The notes beneath the pieces are model-generated. The model was not told where the DNA came from and searched no databases. It saw only the letters and a program-made list of their open reading frames with translations. Below are positions 5,381 through 11,664 of a stretch of 13,296 bases of DNA, piece after piece (position 1 is the first letter of the stretch; each line of letters begins with the position of its first letter). This DNA comes from Candidatus Latescibacterota bacterium (GTDB lineage Bacteria; Latescibacterota; UBA2968; UBA8231). Position numbers and translations under genes: made by a program. The stretch spans positions 1 through 13,296 of the forward strand of contig JAGWBY010000067.1 in NCBI GenBank assembly GCA_021295675.1, given 5' to 3'.

Positions 5381-5851
5381 ATGAAAAGCTGTATCCGCGC
5401 CGCGCTCGCGTGTGCGCTCGCCGTCTCGCCAGCCCTTGCCCAAGAGGCCGTACCGCTCAAGACCCTGCCCTTCAGCCCAGCCCGCCAAGCCGGGGACCTT
5501 CTCTTCATCAGCGGCCAGATCGCCCGCACGGCCGACGGTGCCGACGTCAAGGAGTCGGTCGCGGCTGAGACTCATCAGACCATGAAAAACATCGGGCGGA
5601 TACTCGAAGAGCACGGGTATGCGTACGACGACCTTTCGGACATTGAAGATTACCACGAGATGAACAAGGCTTATGCCTCGTACTTTAAAGAGCAATTCCC
5701 AGCGCGGGCTTGCACTGGCGGGGCGCAGATCGTCTTTGACTTTCGGGTTGAGATCGCAGCCGTCGCCTATAAGGACACGGATAGCGATGAACACCACGAT
5801 GGTGCCGATGAGGATGGCGATGGCCACCACGACGGTGCCGACGAGGATTAG
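5381..5851 (+). CDS. Exported RidA/YjgF-family protein with Asp/Glu/His-rich tail
   Basis: ATG 5381 has AGGAG seven bases upstream. A Sec signal peptide (residues 1-20, ending SPALA) is followed by a RidA domain: SPARQAGDLLFISGQIA (32-48), HQTMKNIGRILEEHGY (65-80), DIEDYHEMNKAYASYF (87-102), and PARACTGG (107-114) with the substrate-binding Arg109, then FRVEIAAVAYK. RidA proteins hydrolyse reactive enamines/imines from amino-acid metabolism; exported ones are less studied. Between YDD (82-84) and SDIEDY about seven residues normally forming the strand VKCTVFL are missing without a frameshift, which may damage the fold. The tail 132-156 is DTDSDEHHDGADEDGD followed by a near repeat HHDGADED, possibly metal-binding. 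The next gene starts three bases after its stop, so both form one operon. Confidence 0.8.
   Translation: MKSCIRAALACALAVSPALAQEAVPLKTLPFSPARQAGDLLFISGQIARTADGADVKESVAAETHQTMKNIGRILEEHGYAYDDLSDIEDYHEMNKAYASYFKEQFPARACTGGAQIVFDFRVEIAAVAYKDTDSDEHHDGADEDGDGHHDGADED
5792..5848 (+). repeat. Imperfect 33-base tandem repeat in the ridA-like tail
   Basis: The unit encoding HHDGADEDGDG is followed by a second, shorter unit encoding HHDGADED. Codons differ at third positions (GAT against GAC), so it is not a very recent duplication. The complementary strand of this stretch reads as an uninterrupted hydrophobic peptide (VGTVVVAIAILIGTIVVFI). Confidence 0.7.
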
Positions 5852-5854
5852 GCC

Positions 5855-6836
5855 GTGCCGTTGAGTCGCCGCCGCTTCATGCGCGAGACCGCGTTAGCTG
5901 CCGGCGGCCTAGCCCTCGCCGGGACGGCGCGCGCGGAAAAGGACATTCCCATGAATACTGCTCGTCCTCTCTTCATCTCTACGTGGCCCTTTGGCAAAGC
6001 CGCCAACGAACAATCGCTGCGGACCGCCGAACAGGGCGGCTCGGTCCTCGACGCGGTCGAGCGCGGCATCCACGTTGCCGAGGCCGACGCCTCTAATGCA
6101 TCGGTGGGATTGGGGGGCATACCCAATGCTCGGGGCGTGGTACAGCTCGACGCCTGCATTATGGACGGCGAGGGGCAACGCGCTGGCAGCGTCGCGGCTA
6201 TCGAGGGGATTCTGCATCCGATCTCGGTGGCGCGCCGGGTGATGGACGAGACCAAGCACGTCATGCTCGTTGGCGACGGCGCGCGGCAGTTTGCGCTGGA
6301 GCAGGATTTTGCCAGCGTCGATTTGCTGACGGAAGAGAGGCGCAAGGCGTGGGAGGAATGGCGGGAAAAGCAGGGCGCGGCCGACAATCACGATACCATC
6401 GCTCTGCTTGGACTCGACGGGGAAGGGCGGATTGCTGGCGGCTGCTCGACCAGTGGTTGGGGGTACAAGCTGCCGGGCCGCGTTGGGGACTCGCCGATCA
6501 TTGGTAGCGGTCTGTACGTCGATGGGGGCGTGGGTGCGGCTGGCGCTACGGGTCTGGGCGAGAATGTCATGCGCTACTGCGCCACCTTCCTCGCCGTCGA
6601 ATACATGCGCCAGGGGCTGCACCCGGAGGAAGCCTGCGTCGAGACCATCCGCCGCATCGTCGGTCGAGGAATTGCACCTCAACTTCGTCGCACTCGACAA
6701 GCAGGGGCGCTTTGGCGCGGCTGGCACCAACGAGGGCTTCCAATACGCCGTTACCTATCCCGGCTACAGCGAGGTGCTTACGGGCGTTGGGGTGGGTACG
6801 GGTGAGATCGGACCCGAGGGCGGCAATCGACGCTAA
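5855..6836 (+). pseudogene. Tat-exported aspartylglucosaminidase-like Ntn hydrolase, frameshifted near the 3' end
   Basis: GTG 5855 opens MPLSRRRFMRETALAAGG, a twin-arginine signal (SRRRFM) with cleavage near TARA (24-27). The mature enzyme resembles N4-(beta-N-acetylglucosaminyl)-L-asparaginase / isoaspartyl peptidase. It has GGSVLDAVERG (61-71), NASVGLGGIPN, then the autocleavage site NHD-T at 178-181 with Thr181 as new N-terminal nucleophile, GGCSTSGWGYKLPGRVGDSP and SGLYVDGGVGAAGATGLGE. After ETIRRIV (about 6660) the frame is lost; another frame gives VEELHLNFVALDKQGRFGAA and EGFQYAVTYPGYSEV, the correct family C-terminus, ending TAA 6836. The lesion lies at about 6655-6668 and probably removes several codons too. 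The frame as it stands stops at 6805 with a nonsense tail. It could be decay or a sequencing error. Predicted activity: asparagine-linked substrates in the periplasm. Confidence 0.8.
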
Positions 6837-6845
6837 GGTTTAAGA

Positions 6846-6901
6846 GCCGTCTGAAATTCCCGGTGACTGCTGCGTTAGCGCGCTAGGAATTTTCAGATGG
6901 C
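6846..6901. terminator. Inverted repeat between convergent genes
   Basis: GCCGTCTGAAATTCC (6846-6860) pairs with GGAATTTTCAGATGGC (6886-6901) with one mismatch and one bulge, across a loop of about 25 bases. The right arm includes the last codons of the minus-strand gene. No clear T-run follows, so it is a possible two-way terminator only. Confidence 0.4.
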
Positions 6902-7794
6902 TGCCCGTTTTCGCGCACTAGCAAATAGACGATCAAGGCGATCATATTGCCCAAGAGACCGAAGAGTCCCCAAACTGCGGCTCTTTCCCGTCTTTTTTGG
7001 GCGTCCAGGGTCATCCACGCAGGGATGGAGAGCCAGAAGAGGAAGAAGCTGGCTAGGGCCGCAATTCCGGTCGTATTGCGCAAAAGACTGAGTCTTTCGC
7101 TTTCCTCGCTTCTCTCCTGAAGCGGAGGGTTATACTGCGACCGCGAGACCGTCGCGGCGATTAAGCCATCCTTGACGCGGTTCATTTCTACAAGCTCACC
7201 GCCGTACATTGAAATGGGTTCTTCCGTTGAAACGATTAGGTGCTTTGGGATCATGTTGATGCCGACACTTAAAGAGGAAAATGAAGGCGAGACCCTAGAC
7301 CAATGCCCCCCGATTATCGTAGGCAATAGGATGGCGGTCCGCTGTATGGGTGAAAGCACATCTTCGGGGATCATATTCAATATCTTAGTCAGGGACCCAA
7401 GGGGAAAATCTGCGACATTGCGCACCGGGGGGATATGCCGGCCGTAATACACAATGAGGCCCTGAGCATCGGTCACCCACACCTCGCCGATGACTTCTTC
7501 TTGGGCCACTGCTTTACTCAGGGTCTCTTGGGTTTGCTTGTTGCCGTCGAGCGTACCTATGAGGCCCACGATCCGCTCTAGGGCGGCTTTAAGCGCGACT
7601 GCCTTCTCCTCCCTTGCCTGCTTATACACCTCAATGCGGTGGTGCCGTTTGTCGCGGTATTCCTTTTCAGCGGCGTCGTACCTTGGAGCCACGTAGTATT
7701 CGTTGATCAGGAAAGATGTGAGAAGAACCAGCACGCTCAGGATGGTCAGCTTGGGCAGCCATTGGTGCAGAGTGTCTTTCAGGCGTTCATTCAT
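6883..7794 (-). CDS. Sensor-like membrane protein of an ECF sigma operon
   Basis: 303 aa, not a family I can name. One membrane helix near the start (about 14-33, LTILSVLVLLTSFLI) precedes a charged helix (DAAEKEYRDKRHHRIEVYKQ) and an extracytoplasmic domain of about 190 residues. That domain holds EVWVTDAQGLIVYYG, the look of a Cache/PAS-type strand, and VRNVADFPLGSLTKIL. Two more helices close the protein (about 241-262, IAALASFFLFWLSIP; and about 273-294, GLFGLLGNMIALIVYLL). The start overlaps the end of the putative anti-sigma gene by eight bases, so it is the third member of the unit. I infer that it senses something outside the membrane and acts on the two-TM protein. Codon composition fits the neighbouring right-hand genes. 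Confidence 0.65.
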   Translation of the reverse strand: MNERLKDTLHQWLPKLTILSVLVLLTSFLINEYYVAPRYDAAEKEYRDKRHHRIEVYKQAREEKAVALKAALERIVGLIGTLDGNKQTQETLSKAVAQEEVIGEVWVTDAQGLIVYYGRHIPPVRNVADFPLGSLTKILNMIPEDVLSPIQRTAILLPTIIGGHWSRVSPSFSSLSVGINMIPKHLIVSTEEPISMYGGELVEMNRVKDGLIAATVSRSQYNPPLQERSEESERLSLLRNTTGIAALASFFLFWLSIPAWMTLDAQKRRERAAVWGLFGLLGNMIALIVYLLVRENGQPSENS

Positions 7795-8137
7795 GCGATA
7801 GCTCCCTTCTTTGGCGGTGCAAGAGAATGATCGGGCTCGTCAACAGCGCGGCGAGGTTCAGGCCGACTAAGCCGATGACGGAAGCCTGTATGATTTGGTC
7901 AATGTCGAGCCTTGGGCCTACGGCGTAGAGCAGGGCGAATAATTCCAAGGCGACTAGTCCCAAGGCGATCTTGCCGTAAAGCGGGATGTGGAGACGCTCT
8001 TCCTCGGCCTGCCTTTTGTTGGCCCAACTCACGGCTTTAGACCGCACTTCCTCGTCTAGTCTAGGCGGCACCTGCACGTCGGGTACAGAGCCCAACAGCG
8101 CTTGAATCTCTTGTATGGTGCGGCGGTCTTGGTTCAT
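7787..8137 (-). CDS. Putative anti-sigma factor, two membrane helices, no zinc motif
   Basis: 116 aa. Its ATG overlaps the sigma-factor stop (ATGA), the usual arrangement for sigma/anti-sigma pairs. A cytoplasmic N-terminus of about 55 residues (RRTIQEIQALLGSVPDVQVP, LDEEVRSKAVSWANKRQAEE) would bind sigma. Then come two membrane helices (about 57-73 KIALGLVALELFALLYA and about 80-103 IIQASVIGLVGLNLAALL) and a basic tail. There is no HxxxCxxC zinc signature of the ZAS class. The N-terminal PPRLDEEV is like the short linker seen before the first helix in many predicted anti-sigma proteins. Function is inferred from position and layout. Confidence 0.6.
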   Translation of the reverse strand: MNQDRRTIQEIQALLGSVPDVQVPPRLDEEVRSKAVSWANKRQAEEERLHIPLYGKIALGLVALELFALLYAVGPRLDIDQIIQASVIGLVGLNLAALLTSPIILLHRQRRELSHE

Positions 8138-8644
8138 GGGTTCGGGGCCATTTGGCGCAGTTGTTTTAGGGCGTGGTGCAAGCGGCTTTTGATGGTGCCG
8201 ACGGGTACGCCGACGATTTTCGCGGTCTCTTCCTGCGAGTAATCGTGCAGAACGCGGAGGACGACGACGGCGCGCAAGTGGGGTTGCAGGGCCGCGAGCA
8301 GTTGGTGGGCGGCGGCTTCGTCTTCTCGCTTGAGCAAATGGTCGTGGGGATCGCTAGCTGGTGGCGGCTCGGCCATTTGCTCGGCTGGAATGCTCGTGTT
8401 TTGGCGGCGCAGTTCGTCCATGCACAGGTTGTGGGCTATGGTATAGAGATAGGTTGAAAATTTGCCCCGAGGCTTGAAGCGGTCGGCGTTTTCCAATACG
8501 CGCATGTAGGTCTCCTGAAACACATCTTCTGCCAAGGCCGCGTCTTGCAAGAAGGGGCTGGCGATGGCGCGTGTAGAGTTCGTCAAACGCCTGCATATCT
8601 CCACGGCGGAGATTTCCCATCAATGCTTCGTCGCTCCAGCCCAT
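8134..8644 (-). pseudogene. ECF-type RNA polymerase sigma factor, frameshifted
   Basis: The ATG at 8644 begins MGWSDEALMGNLRRGDMQAF and DELYTRHRQPL, the standard ECF N-terminus (region 1.2/2.1). The frame is then lost at about 8549-8556. The next frame continues LQDAALAEDVFQETYMRVLE, FSTYLYTIAHNLCMDELRRQ (region 2), a linker with AAHQLLAALQPHLRAVVVLR and YSQEETAKIVGVPVGTIKSR (region 4, DNA-binding), ending TGA 8134. Compared with typical proteins, about six residues (such as a RFLYRM segment) plus one or two bases are missing between RQPL and LQDAAL. An alternative start at GTG 8604 gives a 156-aa product without helix 1. It heads the unit with the anti-sigma and sensor genes. Unless the lesion is an assembly error, core binding should be harmed. 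Confidence 0.75.
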
Positions 8645-8757
8645 AGGAGAATCCAGACGAGTTTTAGCCTGCGGCTCTGAGATTGTTCACATCTATCTAT
8701 TTACGGACGTTATGCCCCGTTAAGGCGTTGGTAGTCCTTATGCAGCAAACGGGTAGG

Positions 8758-8852
8758 AGATGCTTCACCTCCACTGCGTTGCGGCTCAGCATGACCATCT
8801 GGAGGTTACCGTTCTGTCATGCTGAGCGGAGTACAACGGAGTCGAAGCATCT
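8758..8852. repeat. REP-like inverted repeat, copy 2
   Basis: AGATGCTTCACCTCCACTGC to GCTCAGCATGAC pairs with GTCATGCTGAGCGGAGTACA to GTCGAAGCATCT with scattered mismatches. Same element as 5245-5330: both have AGATGCTTC at one end, GAAGCATCT at the other, and CTCAGCATGA / TCATGCTGAG next to the loop. Confidence 0.85.
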
Positions 8853-8900
8853 CATGCCTAAGGTCCTCGTGCGCACCATCTGTTATTTATACGGGTAAGG

Positions 8901-8948
8901 CCGCGATTTCGTTCACGGTGGCGAGAACGACCCCTACGGGAATCGCGG
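8901..8948. terminator. Nested inverted repeat downstream of the aminotransferase gene
   Basis: CCGCGATT (8901-8908) pairs perfectly with AATCGCGG (8941-8948); inside it CGTTC pairs with GAACG. It begins 10 bases past the minus-strand stop at 8959 and could stop transcription of that gene, although no T-run follows. It may instead be a mobile palindrome. Confidence 0.4.
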
Positions 8949-8958
8949 ATGTCTCGTA

Positions 8959-10222
8959 CTAGCCGAGGACTTGCTGCAACGCCTCGACGGCGCGGTCGAT
9001 GTCGGTCTCGTCGTTGAAGACGTGCGTGGAGATGCGGATGGCGTTGTAGTTTTCCTTTGGCACGTCGGCTTCTTCCACATAGGCGTACGTGCCCTGCGCT
9101 GGTTTGAGGAAGATGTCGCGCTTTTGCAGTGCGGCGACGACTTCGCTGTGGCTGCCGCTGGTGAGTGAGAAGCTGACGATGCCCGAGGAGAGTTCGCGTT
9201 GGGTTGGGGTGATCGGTGTGAGTTGGGGAATTTCTGCTAGATGCTGGCGCGCGTAGGCACTAAGTTGGCGGCAGCGCGCTTCAATGCGCGGGCGGCCAAT
9301 GGTGTTGTGGAATTCCATCGCCACCCCGTGCGCGACGATTTGCGGCACGTTGCGGGTGCCGGACGAGGCGGAATAGGCGCTGTAACCGGAATACGTGAAC
9401 ACGGGCCGGACGCGATCTTGCACATCCTTGCGGATATAGAGTAGGCCCGTGCCTTTGGGCGCGAGCATCCACTTGTGGCTGCTGGAGGCATAGGTATCTA
9501 CGCCGAGTGCTTTGACATCGACGTCGATCATGCCCGGGGCCTGCGCGCCGTCGCAGACCAGCAAGATGTCGCGGGGGCGGGTGAGGGCGGCGATGGCTGT
9601 TAGTGGCAATTGTAGCCCGGTGATGGTGTCGATGTGACAGAAGCTGCATACGCGGGTGCGCGGCGTCAGGTGATCCTCTACTAGTTGCAGGATCTGGGCG
9701 GCATCGCGCACGGGATTGGGCATTTTGATGCAGCGAACTACCACGCCGCGAGTGCGCGCCAAGTGCTGCCAGCAGGGTCGTTAAAACCTCGTCGCCCGGC
9801 TGGAGGTCGAGGCCGCTGGCTACGTGGTTCATGCCTTCGGTCGTGTTGCGCGTCAGCGCGATTTCGTCCAGTTCGGCCCCAATGAACTCCGCCCCCTTGG
9901 CCCGCACTGTTTCCATCTCGTTGCCGAGGCCTCCCCAAGTATTGGCCAGCGGATTGCCCTCTAGCTCGGCGAGGTACGCGGTCAGGGCGTCGGTTACCAC
10001 GCGGGGTGTCGCGCCGATGCTGCCGCAGTTGAGATGCACTAACCCTGGGTGCAGGCGAAATTCTCGGCGCACCCGCTGCCACAGGGTGCGCTCGCTGCTG
10101 GCGGCCGCCACGTCTCGATTGAGGGTGCCGAGCCGCTCGGCAAGCCCTTCGGCTGCGTCGGGAATGAATGGGGTTGCGGCTGCGGCTGCGGCGATTCCCT
10201 TGAAGAATGCTCTTCGTTCCAT
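8959..10222 (-). pseudogene. Tat-exported class-V aminotransferase (isopenicillin-N-epimerase/cysteine-desulfurase-like), frameshifted
   Basis: ATG 10222, preceded by AGGAC, opens MERRAFFKGIAAAAAATPFI, a twin-arginine-type signal. Then come LHPGLVHLNCGSIGATPR, ELEGNPLANTWGGLG and LDEIALTRNTTEGMNHVA, ending in QPGDEVLTT (residue 149). In intact relatives a DHEH/GG segment follows. Here the frame shifts at about 9762-9777 and resumes in another frame with LARTRGVVVRCIKMPNPVRD. That frame continues VCSFCHIDTITGLQLP, the PLP-ring aspartate in LLVCDGAQAPGMIDVD (codon at 9552-9550), the Schiff-base lysine in ASSSHKWMLAPKGTGLLY (9474-9472) and the C-terminal NYNAIRISTHVFND, stopping at TAG 8959. About nine residues and the frame are lost. 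If intact, a periplasmic PLP enzyme of unknown substrate. Divergent from the TPR gene. Confidence 0.8.
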
Positions 10223-10244
10223 GAATTGTCCTGTGGGTAGAGGT

Positions 10245-10290
10245 GGTTTGTTGTGCAGGATAGGGGTTGGTTTGTTGTACGGTAGGGGGC
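10245..10290. repeat. Degenerate tandem direct repeat (24/22 bases) in the divergent intergenic region
   Basis: Unit 1 (10245-10268) and unit 2 (10269-10290) both begin GGTTTGTTGT and contain GGTAGGGG or GGATAGGGG; a third partial start GGTTTG opens at 10291 inside the palindrome. It lies between the aminotransferase and TPR genes, where regulators would bind. Confidence 0.5.
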
Positions 10291-10311
10291 GGTTTGCAAA
10301 TCGCCCCCTAC
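10282..10311. repeat. 30-base near-perfect palindrome
   Basis: GTAGGGGGCG, TTTGCAAA in the centre, and CGCCCCCTAC; only one base pair (G against T) breaks the symmetry. Palindromes of this style are common dispersed intergenic elements. It overlaps the -35 box of the TPR gene. Confidence 0.85.
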
Positions 10312-10323
10312 ACGGTCTATACT
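10294..10323 (+). promoter_or_regulatory. Promoter of the TPR gene, implying a leaderless transcript
   Basis: TTGCAA (10294-10299), 18 bases, TATACT (10318-10323). A start seven bases after the -10 box falls at 10330, the A of the chosen ATG. No ribosome binding site precedes that ATG, which fits a leaderless mRNA. The -35 box lies inside the palindrome. Confidence 0.45.
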
Positions 10324-10329
10324 TTTTGT

Positions 10330-11541
10330 ATGTTTTGGTACAAATCCTCTTTGCTTCTGTTGGCGATTGTCGGCTGGGCGGACGCAACCGAATCGACGCA
10401 CGAAATACAGGGCGACCGCTCAATGCACGCTGGCCGCTATGGGGAAGCTGCCGCTCACTACCAGCGCGCCGTTGATCAGAACGCAGAATCAGCGGTGCTG
10501 TACCGCAAGTTGGCCGAGGCCCATGCGAAAAACGAGGCTTTGCCTGCGGCCGTTAGCGCGTACGAGCAGGCCATTGCCCTAGCGCCGAGCCACGCCAAGA
10601 CGCGGACCGAATTGGCGATCCTATTTACGCGCCTCGACCGCTACGACGATGCCTTGGCTCTGCTCGAACAGACAGTGCGGGAGCAGCCCAATCGCGCCCG
10701 TGCGCACATGGTGCTGGGCTTGTTGCACGCCCGCGAGGGGCGCTACCCAGCCGCGATTGCTGCCTATCAGCGCGCCATTGCTGCCGTGCCTAGCTACGGG
10801 GAGGCGTGGTTCAACCTCGGCGAAGCCTATCTCAAGCAAAACGACTATGCGGCCGCAGAGCAAGCCTTTGCCAGCGCCGTAGCCGCGGACACGACCTCGG
10901 CCCAATTCCGCAATGGCTTGGGGCGCAGCTATTATCTCCGGCGCGACTACGCGGCGGCGGTGGCCGAATTTAGCCGCGCTGTGCGGCTGGATTCGCTGTT
11001 TGCCCAAGCCCGCTTCAACCTCGGCAACGCCTTGCTGCGCTCTGGACAGAAGGAAGAGGGCCGACGCCAGCTCGCGCTGTACAAGCGGCTCGACGAAGAG
11101 GAAGACCGGATCGCCATGTTGAAAAATACCTTGGCGACGCATCCAGACGACGCTGGCGCGTACCACGACTTGGCCGTTGTGTACGGGCAGCGCGGCCAGC
11201 AGCGAGAAGCGCGCATCCGCTACCTCCAAGCACTCGACCGCGACCCTGCGTTCGCGCCCGCGCACCACAACCTCGGCAACATCTACTTCCGCCATGGGGA
11301 AATGGACGCGGCCGAGCAGAGGTTTCGCCGTGCATTGCAGGCAGATTCCACGTACGCCCTTGCGCATTTGGGATTGGGCAATATCCAGATGTTGCGCAAG
11401 CAGTACGAGCGCGCTATTGACTCTTTCCGCCGCGGTCTGCGCTACCAACCCGACCACCCCAAGCTCCGCCGCAACCTCGCGGCCGCCGAGCAAATCGCCG
11501 CGCAGGCTTCGACCCGAGCTCAGCCGAGGGTTGGCCGATGA
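10330..11541 (+). CDS. Exported TPR-repeat protein
   Basis: I choose ATG 10330 rather than the upstream start at 10267, because it begins a signal peptide (MFWYKSSLLLLAIVGWADAT) and the upstream codons run through a palindrome. The 403-aa product is mostly about ten 34-residue TPR units. Examples are SMHAGRYGEAAAHYQRAVDQ, ALPAAVSAYEQAIALAPSHA, EGRYPAAIAAYQRAIAAVPS, QNDYAAAEQAFASAVAADTT, RRDYAAAVAEFSRAVRLDSL and KQYERAIDSFRRGLRYQPDH; a charged insert (KRLDEEEDRIAMLKNTLATH) divides the array. TPR superhelices bind peptides of partner proteins; in the periplasm they often serve envelope assembly. A PpiC-type isomerase follows on the same strand, so a shared role in exported-protein handling is reasonable. 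No ribosome binding site is seen before the ATG. Confidence 0.85.
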   Translation: MFWYKSSLLLLAIVGWADATESTHEIQGDRSMHAGRYGEAAAHYQRAVDQNAESAVLYRKLAEAHAKNEALPAAVSAYEQAIALAPSHAKTRTELAILFTRLDRYDDALALLEQTVREQPNRARAHMVLGLLHAREGRYPAAIAAYQRAIAAVPSYGEAWFNLGEAYLKQNDYAAAEQAFASAVAADTTSAQFRNGLGRSYYLRRDYAAAVAEFSRAVRLDSLFAQARFNLGNALLRSGQKEEGRRQLALYKRLDEEEDRIAMLKNTLATHPDDAGAYHDLAVVYGQRGQQREARIRYLQALDRDPAFAPAHHNLGNIYFRHGEMDAAEQRFRRALQADSTYALAHLGLGNIQMLRKQYERAIDSFRRGLRYQPDHPKLRRNLAAAEQIAAQASTRAQPRVGR

Positions 11542-11544
11542 TGC

Positions 11545-11640
11545 GGATTCAGCCACTAGGATGCCGAGAGCGGGTCGGGGCTATTGATCGAGCGCGTCAG
11601 CCACGGCGCGACGTTCGACGACTGCGACAACGATGGGGAC
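11545..11640 (+). pseudogene. Remnant of an FG-GAP / ASPIC-UnbV type protein
   Basis: In one frame after the TPR stop the bases read GFSH, a stop, DAESGSGLLIERVSHGATFD and DCDNDGD. SHGATF-x-D-x-DNDGD is the calcium-loop signature of FG-GAP (CRTAC1/UnbV) proteins, normally GDYDNDGDLDLYV, and DAESG-x-GL fits the segment before it. The remainder of the domain is absent; the frame runs into the PpiC gene. TPR genes are often followed by such genes in some environmental bacteria, so I read this as a deletion scar. The evidence is only one motif. Confidence 0.4.
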
Positions 11641-11664
11641 AAGCCAAAAAAGGAAGTGGGGACA

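Larger units (their letters stand above)
8645..8958. other. Gene-free gap of 314 bases
   Basis: Upstream of the sigma gene and downstream of the aminotransferase gene. I find no credible gene in it; the open frame at 8683-8898 shows no family features and overlaps the repeats. It holds the REP-like element 8758-8852 and the nested inverted repeat 8901-8948. No ECF-type GGAAC box is visible before the sigma gene. Confidence 0.6.

Noticed and set aside
5909..6730. 273-codon minus-strand frame opposite the Ntn hydrolase
   Set aside because: Antisense shadow in G/C-rich DNA; the plus strand has signal peptide and catalytic motifs of a known enzyme.
5245..8852. The two hairpins as ends of a composite transposon
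   Set aside because: No transposase lies between them and each is itself a complete inverted repeat, as in REP elements.
8683..8898. 71-codon plus-strand frame in the gap before the aminotransferase gene
   Set aside because: It runs through the REP-like element and has no ribosome binding site or recognisable features.
10621..11556. 311-codon minus-strand frame opposite the TPR gene
   Set aside because: Its repetitive Val/Ala/Gln content mirrors the TPR codons; the TPR pattern is clear on the other strand.
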